Assembly (NCBI GenBank): GCA_042408875.1
Contig: JBHOQS010000023.1
Span: 382,569-446,568 of the forward strand
Length of the DNA: 64,000 bases
From: JBHOQS01 sp042408875
Lineage (GTDB): Bacteria > Chloroflexota > UBA11872 > JBHOQS01
Direction: 5' to 3'
Shown: positions 35,655-44,237 of the stretch, piece by piece
Numbering within the stretch: the first letter of the stretch is position 1
Layout of the letters: each line of letters opens with the position of its first letter
Position numbers and translations under genes: made by a program
The notes under the pieces: generated by a model
The model's database searches: none
Told to the model about the DNA's origin: nothing
The model's input: the letters and a program-made list of their open reading frames with translations, nothing else

Positions 35655-37040
35655 ATGTCAATACGACACGATGGCCAAGCTGTGCACAAGATCGCGCCTG
35701 GTCTCGGTTCCATCTCGCGCCGGCAGCTGCTTCTGTGGTCACCTGGGCTCGCTGCCATCCTCCCCGGCTGCCGCCAGGCCACTCCACAGCCTCAGCCTGC
35801 CGCTGGCCCGCCGGTCGAGGTCACGTTCATGCGCCCAGCCGATCAGTTCCTCGCCGCTGCGTATGAGGCCCAAGCCGACCGCTTTAACCAGAAGCAGTCG
35901 CGCCTGCGCGCTCGCTTCGATCCCAGCGCCGGCAACGACTACGGCGGTTGGCTCACCAAGCTCACCAGCATGCTGGCCACGGACACCGCCCCCGACTGCT
36001 TCCTGGTCCAGCAATTCGACCTCCCGTCGCTCGCTGCCGGCGGGAGCCTGCTCGATCTCACGCCGCTCCTGGCCCGCGACGCGCGCGAGGTAAATCCCTC
36101 TGACTTCTTCCCCTCACACCTTGAAGGCGGCAAGTGGCGGGACCGCCAGGTCGCGCTCACTCCCGACGGCTGCGCCATCCTGGAGTACTACAACCTGACC
36201 CTCTTCCAGGAGGCCGGGCTGCAGCCGCCGCAGGCTGCCTGGACCTGGAACGACTATCTCGAAGCTGCTCGCCGGCTGACCAAACGAGATGCCGGCGGCC
36301 AGATCATCCAGGCCGGCATCGGCACGCTGCCGACCGGCAACCAGCTCCTGCCCTGGCTCTGGAGCAACGGCGCCGACCTCTTCAGCCCGGACTTCCGCGA
36401 GGTGCGCATCGGCGATCGTGCCGCGGTTGAGGCCCTGCAGTTCGCGGTCGATCTCGTGCAGACCTATGGAGTCACCACGGGCAGCCCGGGCGTTGCCCTG
36501 GGTCAAGACCCGATCCGCGAGGGCAGGGTGGCTATGTGGCGGGCGAACCGCGGCTTCTTCGGCTCCATCCAGCAGGTCACCGCATTCAAGTTCAACGTCG
36601 TCCCGGTGCCGCGGGCTCCGCGCACTGGCATGTCTGTCACGGTAACTACGCCAGGGCATATCGCCATCGCGGCGACCAACAAGCGTCCGGACGCGGCCTG
36701 GGAGTGGCTGAAGTTCCTGACCAGCACTGAAGCGCTGATCATCCGCTCCGAGATGGCCGGCGGCTGCCCCTCACGCAAGTCTGCCACCGAGCACCCTTCG
36801 TACAAGGACTACACCATTCCGGCCCTGGCAAGTACCGACGCCAATAGGACATTCGCCGAGGTGCTCCAGGATCCGCGCACTGCCCGGTTTGTGCCGAAGT
36901 ACATTGCCATCAATGACGCGATCAATATTACCAGCCGGCATGTGACCGCGGCGACCCGTGGGGAGGTCTCGGTGACGGCAGCGATCGAGGCAGCGCGCCA
37001 GGAGCTTGAGGCGCTGCTGCGCCAGAAGCCGCAGCCATGA
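35655..37040 (+). CDS. Sugar ABC transporter substrate-binding lipoprotein
   Basis: A 461-residue extracellular solute-binding protein of the family 1 (sugar) type. The N-terminus has a twin-arginine-like SRRQLLL, a hydrophobic stretch and a lipobox-like LPGC, so it is probably exported, perhaps by Tat, and lipid-anchored. Downstream are LTPDGCAILEYYNL, TWNDYLEAARRLT and GRVAMWRANRG, typical of this family. No permease genes lie next to it; a MalK/UgpC-type ATPase is 19 kb away. Two in-frame starts with equally good ribosome binding sites exist (35601 and 35655), giving proteins that differ by 18 residues before the signal peptide. Confidence 0.88.
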   Translation: MSIRHDGQAVHKIAPGLGSISRRQLLLWSPGLAAILPGCRQATPQPQPAAGPPVEVTFMRPADQFLAAAYEAQADRFNQKQSRLRARFDPSAGNDYGGWLTKLTSMLATDTAPDCFLVQQFDLPSLAAGGSLLDLTPLLARDAREVNPSDFFPSHLEGGKWRDRQVALTPDGCAILEYYNLTLFQEAGLQPPQAAWTWNDYLEAARRLTKRDAGGQIIQAGIGTLPTGNQLLPWLWSNGADLFSPDFREVRIGDRAAVEALQFAVDLVQTYGVTTGSPGVALGQDPIREGRVAMWRANRGFFGSIQQVTAFKFNVVPVPRAPRTGMSVTVTTPGHIAIAATNKRPDAAWEWLKFLTSTEALIIRSEMAGGCPSRKSATEHPSYKDYTIPALASTDANRTFAEVLQDPRTARFVPKYIAINDAINITSRHVTAATRGEVSVTAAIEAARQELEALLRQKPQP

Positions 37041-37113
37041 GCATGCGCGTAGAAGATTGTGGCATACCGCGGCACATATCCAGCATACAGCATCATTACA
37101 GGTGAGACAGAAT

Positions 37114-38610
37114 ATGGCGCGGGTAAACATCGTGACCATCGTGAGCGATACGTTGCGCTATGACCATGTCGGCGCGAACCAGCGCGCTGGGGCGTGGACG
37201 CCGCCCCCGACAGCGTACGGCACGGCACAGGCGGCTCCAGGCCAGAGCTGGAGCCGCACGCCGAACCTGGATCGCTTTGCCGAACGAGCAGTGGTATTCG
37301 ACCAGGCCTGGTGCGGCTCGTTCCCCACCATTCCCGCGCGCACCGATCTCTTCACCGGGCGCTATACCTTTGTCACGCGCGGCTGGACCCCCTTGCCAGC
37401 AGATGAGCTCACCCTGCCGCAGCTCCTGCGCCGCCACGGCTACGTGACCCAGCTCATTGCCGACACCGCCCATCTCTTTCGTGCCGATTTCCAGCGGGTG
37501 TTCGACGCCTGGGACTGGCAGCGCGGCCAGGAGGGCGACCGTGTGCGCCTCCAGCGTGAGCCGGTGCGCTTCCCCTGCGATCCGCGCAAGCTGCGCGCCG
37601 ATCGGGGCACGCCCCTTTGCGAGCAGCAGCTGCGCAATCAGGCGGTGTACCGCCACGAGCGTGACTGGTCGGTAGCGCGCACAATCGAGTCCGCCTGCGA
37701 CTGGCTCGAAGAGCACCGCCGGGACAGTCCCTTCTACCTGCATGTTGACCTCTTCGACCCCCACGAAGCCTGGCTGGCGCCACAGTGGTACGCGGAGATG
37801 TACGATCCCGACTACCAGGGCGAGGAGGTCATCGCTCCTGACTACGCTCCGTGCGACTACATGACGCTCCGCGAGCTCCAGCATGCCCGCGCGCTCTACG
37901 CTGCCGAGGTCACGCTGGTGGACCGCTGGGTCGGCAGGTTGCTCGACAAGCTCGACGACCTGGGGCTAGACCGCAATACCGCCGTGTTCCTCTTCTCCGA
38001 CCATGGCTTCTACATCGGTGAGCACGGCCTGGCAGGGAAGCACGGTATCAAGCCGTACCATACCTGGCCCTTTTATCCAGAGGTGGCCCGTATCGTGTGC
38101 ATGGCTGCCGTGCCGGAGATGGCATCTGGCCGCCGCTGCTCGGTGCCGGTGCAGCTCGTTGATGTGGTGCCGACGGTGCTGGAGCTTGCCAGAGTGGCTG
38201 CGCCGGCGGATACTCCGCTGCACGGGCAGTCGCTCGTCCCGTTGCTGGAGCGGCCTGAGGCGGTAGCGGGGCTGGCCCGGTCCATCGCGGTCACTTCCGG
38301 GGCGCTGCCAGTGCACCCGGACGAGCCGGTACACAGCGGCACCACCGACGGCCGCTGGCTCCTGATCGAGGCTGGGCCATCGCGCCGCGCCGCCCTCTTC
38401 AACCTTGCGAGCGACCCGAGCCAGGAGGACGACGTGCTGGACACCCACCGGGACGAAGCAGAGCGCTTGCATCAGGCGTATCTCGCGCTCTTGGAGCGGG
38501 CTGGAACAGCGCCGGAGAAGCTTGCGCTGCGTCGCGAGCTGGTCACCTCGAACCTGCTCAAGCCAGCCACTGCGATCGTCCCTCCAGAACGCTCATCTGG
38601 GCGGCCCTGA
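37114..38610 (+). CDS. Sulfatase-fold (alkaline phosphatase superfamily) hydrolase with Thr at the nucleophile position
   Basis: A 498-residue protein with the sulfatase fold: metal-binding Asp in IVSDTLRYDH (Asp12), the active-site strand FPTIPARTDLFTGRY, and the late metal site FSDHGFYIGEHGLAGKHG. In true sulfatases the strand reads C/S-x-P-S-R with the Cys or Ser converted to formylglycine; here it is Thr72-x-Pro74-Ala75-Arg76. A formylglycine cannot form from Thr, so the enzyme more likely acts as a phosphodiesterase, phosphonate hydrolase or phosphotransferase. No signal peptide. ATG 37114 has AGGTGAG upstream. Just downstream of a sugar-binding lipoprotein. Confidence 0.85.
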   Translation: MARVNIVTIVSDTLRYDHVGANQRAGAWTPPPTAYGTAQAAPGQSWSRTPNLDRFAERAVVFDQAWCGSFPTIPARTDLFTGRYTFVTRGWTPLPADELTLPQLLRRHGYVTQLIADTAHLFRADFQRVFDAWDWQRGQEGDRVRLQREPVRFPCDPRKLRADRGTPLCEQQLRNQAVYRHERDWSVARTIESACDWLEEHRRDSPFYLHVDLFDPHEAWLAPQWYAEMYDPDYQGEEVIAPDYAPCDYMTLRELQHARALYAAEVTLVDRWVGRLLDKLDDLGLDRNTAVFLFSDHGFYIGEHGLAGKHGIKPYHTWPFYPEVARIVCMAAVPEMASGRRCSVPVQLVDVVPTVLELARVAAPADTPLHGQSLVPLLERPEAVAGLARSIAVTSGALPVHPDEPVHSGTTDGRWLLIEAGPSRRAALFNLASDPSQEDDVLDTHRDEAERLHQAYLALLERAGTAPEKLALRRELVTSNLLKPATAIVPPERSSGRP

Positions 38611-38660
38611 GGACTGCCCCGGCAAGGTATACTCAGGGGGGAGCGAGCGAAGAGCGTCCG

Positions 38661-39023
38661 ATGCGAGACTGGTTCGAGGCCTACATCGAGCGCGTGCGCC
38701 AGCAGTTCGAGCTGGCGGCGCAATCCCCTGAGTGGCAGCGGCTCTCTGCCGAGTTCCAGGCCATGCTGCGCACGGGCTTGATCCTGCTCGTGCTGCTGCT
38801 GATCGGCATGGGCTTGCTGGCGCTGCGGGCATGGCTGCGCCCCGATGTGGTCCGGCCGCATACTGCTGAGCCCGGTGCGAACGGCCACCTCCACACCCTT
38901 CGGCGCGCCGCTGCCTCCAACACCACCGTGGACAATGTGCTGACAGGAGCGTTCCTCCTGCTGGGCATCATCGCCCTGCTGGTCATCCTGGGACAGACCG
39001 CTGGCTTCCTCATGCGGCGGTAA
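38661..39023 (+). CDS. Small two-helix membrane protein, unknown function
   Basis: A 120-residue protein with a polar amphipathic N-terminal part (MRDWFEAYIERVRQQFELAA), a first membrane helix at about 37-58, a polar segment, and a second helix at about 92-114, ending in a short basic tail (MRR). The ATG follows a purine-rich stretch (GGGGGAGCGAGCG). It lies 50 bases after the sulfatase-fold gene on the same strand. I do not recognise the family. Confidence 0.55.
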   Translation: MRDWFEAYIERVRQQFELAAQSPEWQRLSAEFQAMLRTGLILLVLLLIGMGLLALRAWLRPDVVRPHTAEPGANGHLHTLRRAAASNTTVDNVLTGAFLLLGIIALLVILGQTAGFLMRR

Positions 39024-39057
39024 GTAGTCGGGGCACGGCGATGCGAGCGTCTGCGGC

Positions 39058-40029
39058 TCACTCCCTCAAGCGAGGGTCGAAGGCGTCGCGCAGGCCGTCG
39101 GCCAGCATGTAGACACAGAGGACCAGGAAGCCGACGGCAAGGCCGGGGAAGACAACCAGGTGCGGGGCCTTGAAGGCGTAGTTCAGGGCATTGTGGAGCA
39201 TGTTCCCCCAGCTCGGCAGCGGCGGCCGGATGCCCAGGCCGAGGAAGCTGAGCCCTGTCTCGGCCAGGATGCCGGCTACCACGTCGAACCCGGCCAGAAC
39301 GATCATCAGCGACACGATGTTCGGCATGATGTGCCGGACCATGATGCGTGTGTGCGAGGCGCCCAGCGCCTGAGCTGCCAGCACGTAGTCCATCCGTTTA
39401 ACCTGCATGGTCAATCCGCGCGCCTGCCGGGCGTTGCCCATCCAGTTGAAGGCGCCGATGATCAGCGCCAGCGAGAGCGGCGTCGGCGGGATCCAGGCAG
39501 CGACAAGGATGAGGACGAACAGTGTGGGGGTCGTGACCATGATCTGCACGACCCAGTTGAAGATATCGTCGATAAGGCCTCCGTAGTAGCCGGCTATCAG
39601 GCCCAGCGGTACCCCGATGGCCAGGATGACCAGCGCCACGCTGAAGCCCATCATGATGGAGATCTGGCCCCCATAGAGCAACCGGATGAAGTAGTCGCGC
39701 CCGTACTCGTCGGTGCCGAACCAGTGCTTCGCATTCGGGCGCTGGTAGTTATTGAGGAGATCCATGGCGTCCCGGTCGAGGCCACGGACTTGGGCAATCA
39801 GCGGCGCGGAGAACGAGAGGATCAGAATCAGCGCCAGGCCGGCGAGGGCGAGCATGGCAATGCGGTTGCGCCACAGCCTCCTGAGCGACGAGCGCCAGAA
39901 CCCTTCAGCCGGGCGTGGCATGGCCGGGGCAACTGCCAGTTGCGGCCACCGGAGCGCCTCACGGGTTGCGGCAGGCCTCGCAGGGGTGGGGACAGGCTGG
40001 GACTGCAACGGATGCGCCGTATCAGCCAT
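39058..40029 (-). CDS. Oligopeptide-type ABC transporter permease (DppC/OppC-like)
   Basis: A 323-residue inner-membrane subunit with six predicted helices and the BPD-transport coupling motif (EALGASHTRIM-type, here QALGASHTRIMVRHIMPN). The N-terminal OppC domain with FGTDEYGRDYFIRLLYGG is typical of DppC/OppC. It would form a heterodimer with the adjacent DppB-like permease, 45 bases upstream. ATG 40029 has GTGAGG upstream; a GTG eight codons earlier is possible. The two ATPases (DppD/DppF) are not in the window. Confidence 0.92.
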   Translation of the reverse strand: MADTAHPLQSQPVPTPARPAATREALRWPQLAVAPAMPRPAEGFWRSSLRRLWRNRIAMLALAGLALILILSFSAPLIAQVRGLDRDAMDLLNNYQRPNAKHWFGTDEYGRDYFIRLLYGGQISIMMGFSVALVILAIGVPLGLIAGYYGGLIDDIFNWVVQIMVTTPTLFVLILVAAWIPPTPLSLALIIGAFNWMGNARQARGLTMQVKRMDYVLAAQALGASHTRIMVRHIMPNIVSLMIVLAGFDVVAGILAETGLSFLGLGIRPPLPSWGNMLHNALNYAFKAPHLVVFPGLAVGFLVLCVYMLADGLRDAFDPRLRE

Positions 40030-40074
40030 CGCTGGCCTCACTTCCACAGCCACTGGTGCGGCCGTACCCCACGT

Positions 40075-41031
40075 TCAGTCGTACCGTACGCGCGGGTCTA
40101 GCCAGGCATACCCGATATCCACGATGATGTAGCCAATGAGGATCAGCGTGGCACCGATCATCGTGGCGGCCAGGATCACCGGGAAGTCGCGCTTGAGCGC
40201 GGCTTCGAGCACCATCCGCCCGATGCCAGGCCACGAGAAAACTGTCTCGAAGAACGCCGCACCACCGATCAGGCCGGCCAGCAGGCCACCGAAGCCCGTC
40301 CATACGGGCAGGAAAGCGTTGCGGAGCACATGGCGCCACATCACTATCCGCTCGCTCAGTCCCTTCGCGTATGCCGTACGTACATAGTCCTGCCGCAACA
40401 CCTCCAGCGTCTGCGAGCGCATGATACGCAAGTAGCCAATGCTCCCGTCGATACCGGCCACCAGTGCCGGCAAGGCCAGGTGGTGCAGGCGGTCAAGCAC
40501 GTCCCACTCTTTACCGATGGTATAGACCCCGCCGTGGGGGAACCAGCGGAGTTGCCCGGCAAAGATGATGATACAGACTAGGCCGATCCACCAGGATGGC
40601 AAGGACGTCACGAACACCGCAACGACGCGCAGGACGTTGTCAATGGGAGAGTTGCGGTGGAGCGCAGAGAAGATGCCAAGCGGCACACCGACCAACAGGC
40701 TCACCAGGAACGCGGACACCGTCAGCGTGAGCGTGTTCGGTAAGCGCTCGAGGATCATCTCCATGACCGGGCGCTTCGTGAAGTACGAGCGCCCGAAGTC
40801 CCCGTGAAGCACGTTCCAGACCCAGCGAGCGTACTGCACCGGTAGCGGCTGGTCCAACCCGTACTTGGTCTCGAGCCGGCGGATGTCCTCTTCCGTTGCC
40901 TCCGGGTTCAGCGCGAGCTCCGCGCGAAACGGGCTGTTCGGCGTGATGCGATAGAGCGTGAAGGCGATCACACTGATGAGAAAGAGCAGCGGAACTGCCT
41001 GGAGCATGCGGCGAAGGACATAGCGTCGCAC
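40075..41031 (-). CDS. Oligopeptide-type ABC transporter permease (DppB/OppB-like)
   Basis: A 318-residue permease starting MRRYVLRRMLQAVPLLFLISV, the usual DppB N-terminus with its first membrane helix, followed by the extracytoplasmic loop with GLDQPLPVQYARW and the coupling loop DYVRTAYAKGLSERIVMWRHVLRN. Pairs with the DppC-like gene just downstream; the binding protein gene precedes it. The operon order binding protein - DppB - DppC is the common one. Confidence 0.93.
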   Translation of the reverse strand: MRRYVLRRMLQAVPLLFLISVIAFTLYRITPNSPFRAELALNPEATEEDIRRLETKYGLDQPLPVQYARWVWNVLHGDFGRSYFTKRPVMEMILERLPNTLTLTVSAFLVSLLVGVPLGIFSALHRNSPIDNVLRVVAVFVTSLPSWWIGLVCIIIFAGQLRWFPHGGVYTIGKEWDVLDRLHHLALPALVAGIDGSIGYLRIMRSQTLEVLRQDYVRTAYAKGLSERIVMWRHVLRNAFLPVWTGFGGLLAGLIGGAAFFETVFSWPGIGRMVLEAALKRDFPVILAATMIGATLILIGYIIVDIGYAWLDPRVRYD

Positions 41032-41056
41032 GACGCCCTCCTCCCGGTGGCGGCCG

Positions 41057-41090
41057 AGCTCGGGGACTCCCGGCCGGGAGTCCCCGAGCT
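41057..41090. repeat. 34-bp perfect palindrome between binding-protein and permease genes
   Basis: AGCTCGGGGACTCCCGG (41057-41073) is followed directly by its exact complement. It fills the 64-base gap between the stop of the binding protein gene and the start of the DppB-like gene on the same strand. No U-run follows. In RNA it would form a very stable hairpin that could protect the upstream message or partly terminate transcription, giving more binding protein than permease. Confidence 0.95.
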
Positions 41091-41095
41091 ATGCA

Positions 41096-42772
41096 TCACT
41101 TTCCTGTCTTCGAATACCACTCCCACATGCGGTATCCGTAGCCGAGCCGCGTCAGCTTGTTCGGCACGATGCGGTTGTGCAGCGCGCTGAGGCTCTCGTT
41201 CTCCCACAAGAAGATATAGGGCAGCTCCGGGGCGATGATGCGCTGGATCTCAGCGTAGATCTTCTGGCGATCTTCCTGCCGACAGCCCGGCACTGTAGCC
41301 GCCTTGGGGAACAGCTCATCGACCCGCGGATTGGAGTAGCCGGTGTAGTTCTGCGCTTTGCCAGTCGTCCACAGGTTGAGCGACCCATGCGGCTCCAGGC
41401 CGGAACTCCAGCCGAGGACATACAGTTCCATATCGTAGCGCCTGGTCACACGCTCGAGGTAGGCGTTCCACTCCTCGGAGATCACCTCAAGCTCGACCCC
41501 GATCGCCTTGGCGTACTGCTGGGCGATCGTGGCGATCTGCTCGCGCTCCTTGTTGCCGGCATTGTAGAAGATGCGCATCTTCAGCGGCCGGCCATCTTTC
41601 ATGCGCGTCCCGGCGGGATTCCCCGGCGGCACGCGCCAGCCAGCCTCGTCAAGCAGGCGCTTGGCCTTCTCCGGGTCGTACGTTACCTTGGGCACATCGT
41701 CGGTGTACGCCCACGATGCTGCGGCGAAGATCGAGTTGATCGGACGGGCATGGCCGAGCCGGATGCGCTGGATCAGGGTCTGCCGGTCGATCGCATGGGC
41801 CAGCGCCTGCCGGACGCGCAGGTCCTTCAGGATCTCGTTGCGCAGGTTGAAGCCAATATACGTCCAGCTCGCGCTCGCCGGGTAGTAATTGATCGTATTG
41901 ACGTGCGAGAGGCGCCTGGCCTCATCCCAGTCCTCGGCCCGCAGGCCAGCCTGATCCACCTCCCCGGCCTTCAGCATGGAGAACTCGACCGTCTGGTCAG
42001 CGACGATCCTCGTCACCACGCGATCCAGATAGGGCCGGCCGAGGTAGAACTTCTCGTTGGCAACGAAGACCGCGTGGCTGTCCTTCACCCACTCCTGGAG
42101 CAGCCATGGCCCAGAGCCAACCGTAGGCTTCTGGTTGAAGGGGTTATCGTTGATGTCCAGGTTCTCAAAGACATGCTTTGGGATAGGATTGAGATTGGCA
42201 TAGTCGATCGCCGGGCAGAACGGTTCCTTTAACCGGAAGATAAGGGTGCGGTCGTCCGGCGCATCCAGGCTTGCAAAGTTGCTGAAGAGGCTGCGGTAGG
42301 GATACTCCACCTTGGGATCCATCATCTTGTCCCAGGTGAACTTGTAGTCGGCTGCGGTGATCGGCCTGCCGTCGCTCCAGAAGATGTTGCTCTTCAGCTT
42401 GAAGGTCAGGGTGAGGCCGTCGGGGGAGATCTGGAAGCTCTCCGCCGTGCCGTACTTCGTATCCAGGGCGAGTGTCTCTGGGTCGCGGCGTAGTAGCGGC
42501 GCGTTGTAATGGCGCTCGATGTAGGCACTGGAGGCCGTGTCAGAGCTCAGCAGCGGCTGCATAGTCTTGGCATCGGCGAAGGAGGCTACGGTCAGCGTTC
42601 CGCCGCGTACTGGCGTACCCGTCTCCGCTGGCTGCTGGCCTGCGCTGGGCGCGCCGCGCGGCTGGGGTACGCAGGCCACCGCCACAGCGCTCATTGCTGT
42701 TCCGGCAACGGCGCCCAGGCACAGGCGCCGGGTCAACCGCAGGCCAGTCACACTCCTCTCATCGTGTTGCAT
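41096..42772 (-). CDS. Oligopeptide-type ABC transporter substrate-binding lipoprotein
   Basis: A 558-residue SBP_bac_5 protein. The N-terminus MQHDERSVTGLRLTRRLCLG leads into a hydrophobic stretch ending ...AVAVACVP with a lipobox-like Cys, then a low-complexity linker. Family blocks include the early DTASSAYIERHYNAPLL and FKLKSNIFWSDGRPITAADY (the SBP_bac_5 signature), and RVRQALAHAIDRQTLI. It probably captures peptides, although members of this family also bind sugars and nickel. ATG 42772 has AGGTG nine bases upstream. First gene of the importer operon. Confidence 0.92.
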   Translation of the reverse strand: MQHDERSVTGLRLTRRLCLGAVAGTAMSAVAVACVPQPRGAPSAGQQPAETGTPVRGGTLTVASFADAKTMQPLLSSDTASSAYIERHYNAPLLRRDPETLALDTKYGTAESFQISPDGLTLTFKLKSNIFWSDGRPITAADYKFTWDKMMDPKVEYPYRSLFSNFASLDAPDDRTLIFRLKEPFCPAIDYANLNPIPKHVFENLDINDNPFNQKPTVGSGPWLLQEWVKDSHAVFVANEKFYLGRPYLDRVVTRIVADQTVEFSMLKAGEVDQAGLRAEDWDEARRLSHVNTINYYPASASWTYIGFNLRNEILKDLRVRQALAHAIDRQTLIQRIRLGHARPINSIFAAASWAYTDDVPKVTYDPEKAKRLLDEAGWRVPPGNPAGTRMKDGRPLKMRIFYNAGNKEREQIATIAQQYAKAIGVELEVISEEWNAYLERVTRRYDMELYVLGWSSGLEPHGSLNLWTTGKAQNYTGYSNPRVDELFPKAATVPGCRQEDRQKIYAEIQRIIAPELPYIFLWENESLSALHNRIVPNKLTRLGYGYRMWEWYSKTGK

Positions 42773-42896
42773 GGCGAGCACCTGCCTTCCTGGAAGTCGC
42801 GGCGCGCAGATCGCGCCGCGATGCATCGAGAACCGACGATCGCCTGTCCATGATGATATAAACGTGACAGAGACTGCAAAGGAGAGACCCGGGACT

Positions 42897-42944
42897 GCAA
42901 GCTTGCTGCCTCACAACATAACACAACGGAGCCGCTACGGACAA
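42897..42944 (-). promoter_or_regulatory. Candidate promoter and operator of the oligopeptide importer
   Basis: On the minus strand TTGTCC (42944-42939) and TTATGT (42921-42916) are 17 bases apart. Just downstream lies the palindrome GCAAGCTTGC (42897-42906), and the word TTGCAGTC occurs twice in the leader. A regulator binding there would block transcription. Confidence 0.4.
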
Positions 42945-42961
42945 TCCCGGTTTTGGGCGTC

Positions 42962-43498
42962 TCACCGACGTGCGCTGCGGCGGACAAGCCCGGCGAGCCA
43001 GCCACTGCTGAAGCCGAACAGCGCGCCCAGGATCAGGTTCATGAGCACGAGGCTGGTCAGCTCAACGGCCGTCGCCCCGGGCTCCTGGGGAAGCCGCGCA
43101 CTCTGGAAGAGTAGCAGGTGGATGCTGTTGAGTAAACCAGCAACCGCGCCGGCAAGGGCACCGGCACCGAGCCCGGCGCGACTGCTGGGGGACAGGATGG
43201 CAAACGCCGCCAGGCCCGCGGGAGGCTCGGCGTCGGCGGTGTACGCCATGCTACCAGCGCGGAAGCCGGCAAACTGAATGAGGAAGATTGTCGCCAGCAG
43301 GTCCAGCAGCGCGATGGCCGCGGCCGGCCCGGTGTCTACCCCGGCGCTCTGCATCTGATACGCAGCGACCAGGTCCACCGCGGCGATAGCAACGCCGGCG
43401 ATGATGCCCTCCCGCAAGGCTGCACGCAGAGGCGGCTGCGGCTGCTGCGGAGCGCGCTGCGATGGCGACGCACGCGGCGGCGGTTTCAGCTGTGCCAT
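42962..43498 (-). CDS. Small polytopic membrane protein, unknown function
   Basis: A 178-residue protein with a Pro/Gln-rich N-terminal tail (residues 1-25) and four predicted membrane helices, at about 30-48, 58-78, 105-125 and 145-165. The ATG is preceded by GAGGAG. Gly/Ala-rich helices (LGAGALAGAVAGLLNS) resemble glycine-zipper packing. No family is recognised. Its last base is 190 bases upstream of the importer start on the same strand. Confidence 0.6.
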   Translation of the reverse strand: MAQLKPPPRASPSQRAPQQPQPPLRAALREGIIAGVAIAAVDLVAAYQMQSAGVDTGPAAAIALLDLLATIFLIQFAGFRAGSMAYTADAEPPAGLAAFAILSPSSRAGLGAGALAGAVAGLLNSIHLLLFQSARLPQEPGATAVELTSLVLMNLILGALFGFSSGWLAGLVRRSARR

Positions 43499-43610
43499 AG
43501 CTTGCCCGTGCTCCTCGCTTCACCCGGTTAGCAGGCAGGGGCACGGCGATGCCGCCGTGCCCCTGCCCCACTGCCTCCCCTTACGAGGATGGGGCTGGAT
43601 GGCCGCGCCC

Positions 43611-44138
43611 TCACCGCTCGGTCAGGGCCCGAATGATCTCGCGGCAGAAGGCAGGAAGGTCTGCCGGCACACGCGAGGTGATGATGTTGCCATCGCGCAC
43701 GACCTCGCGGTCAACCCACTCGGCCCCGGCGTGGCGCAGATCGTCGCGGATGGCGCGGACAGAGGTCACGGTCCGTCCCTGCACGATCTCGGCAGAGGCG
43801 AGCATCCAGCCGGCATGGCAGATGGCCGCCACGATCTTGCCCTGCTCATGCGCCTGGCGGACCAGGTTAACCATGGCGTCGTACCGCCGCATGCGGTCGG
43901 GCGCCCAGCCACCCGGAATGATGATGGCGTCAAACTGCCCGGCCTGCACCTGGTCCGCGGTCGTGTCCACGGTAATCGCCAGGCCATGCTTGCCCACATA
44001 GGTCGGGCTGGACCCGCTGCCGACGACCGTTACTTCCGCTCCGGCCTCGCGCATGCGCAGGAGCGGGTAATGCAGCTCCAAGTCCTCGTACTCCGCCTCG
44101 GCTAGCACAGCGATGCGCTTGCCGTCAAGCTCTGCCAT
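43611..44138 (-). CDS. DJ-1/PfpI-family protein (type 1 glutamine amidotransferase-like)
   Basis: A 175-residue protein of the PfpI group. The nucleophile elbow AICHAGW carries Cys107 with the adjacent His108 of the catalytic pair; the oxyanion-side IIPGGWAPDRMR and the early AEAEYEDLELHYPL (with the conserved Glu) also match PfpI, YhbO and related stress proteins. Such proteins have been described as peptidases, chaperones or deglycases; the function is not settled. ATG with GGAGGTG seven bases upstream. Confidence 0.9.
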   Translation of the reverse strand: MAELDGKRIAVLAEAEYEDLELHYPLLRMREAGAEVTVVGSGSSPTYVGKHGLAITVDTTADQVQAGQFDAIIIPGGWAPDRMRRYDAMVNLVRQAHEQGKIVAAICHAGWMLASAEIVQGRTVTSVRAIRDDLRHAGAEWVDREVVRDGNIITSRVPADLPAFCREIIRALTER

Positions 44139-44152
44139 ACGTCACCTCCTGG

Positions 44153-44176
44153 AAAAGCCGGCTTGCTCTTCAAGCC
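44153..44176 (-). terminator. Intrinsic terminator after the PmoA-like gene
   Basis: On the minus strand GGCTTG and CAAGCC form a 6-bp stem over a 5-base loop, followed shortly by TTTT. It lies about 60 bases past the stop of the PmoA-like gene and just before the start of the DJ-1/PfpI gene. Confidence 0.45.
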
Positions 44177-44237
44177 AGGCATATCTCGTCCTCGCTGCCG
44201 TACGCTTGATTTGGCGTATATGGCAGGTCGCACTACT

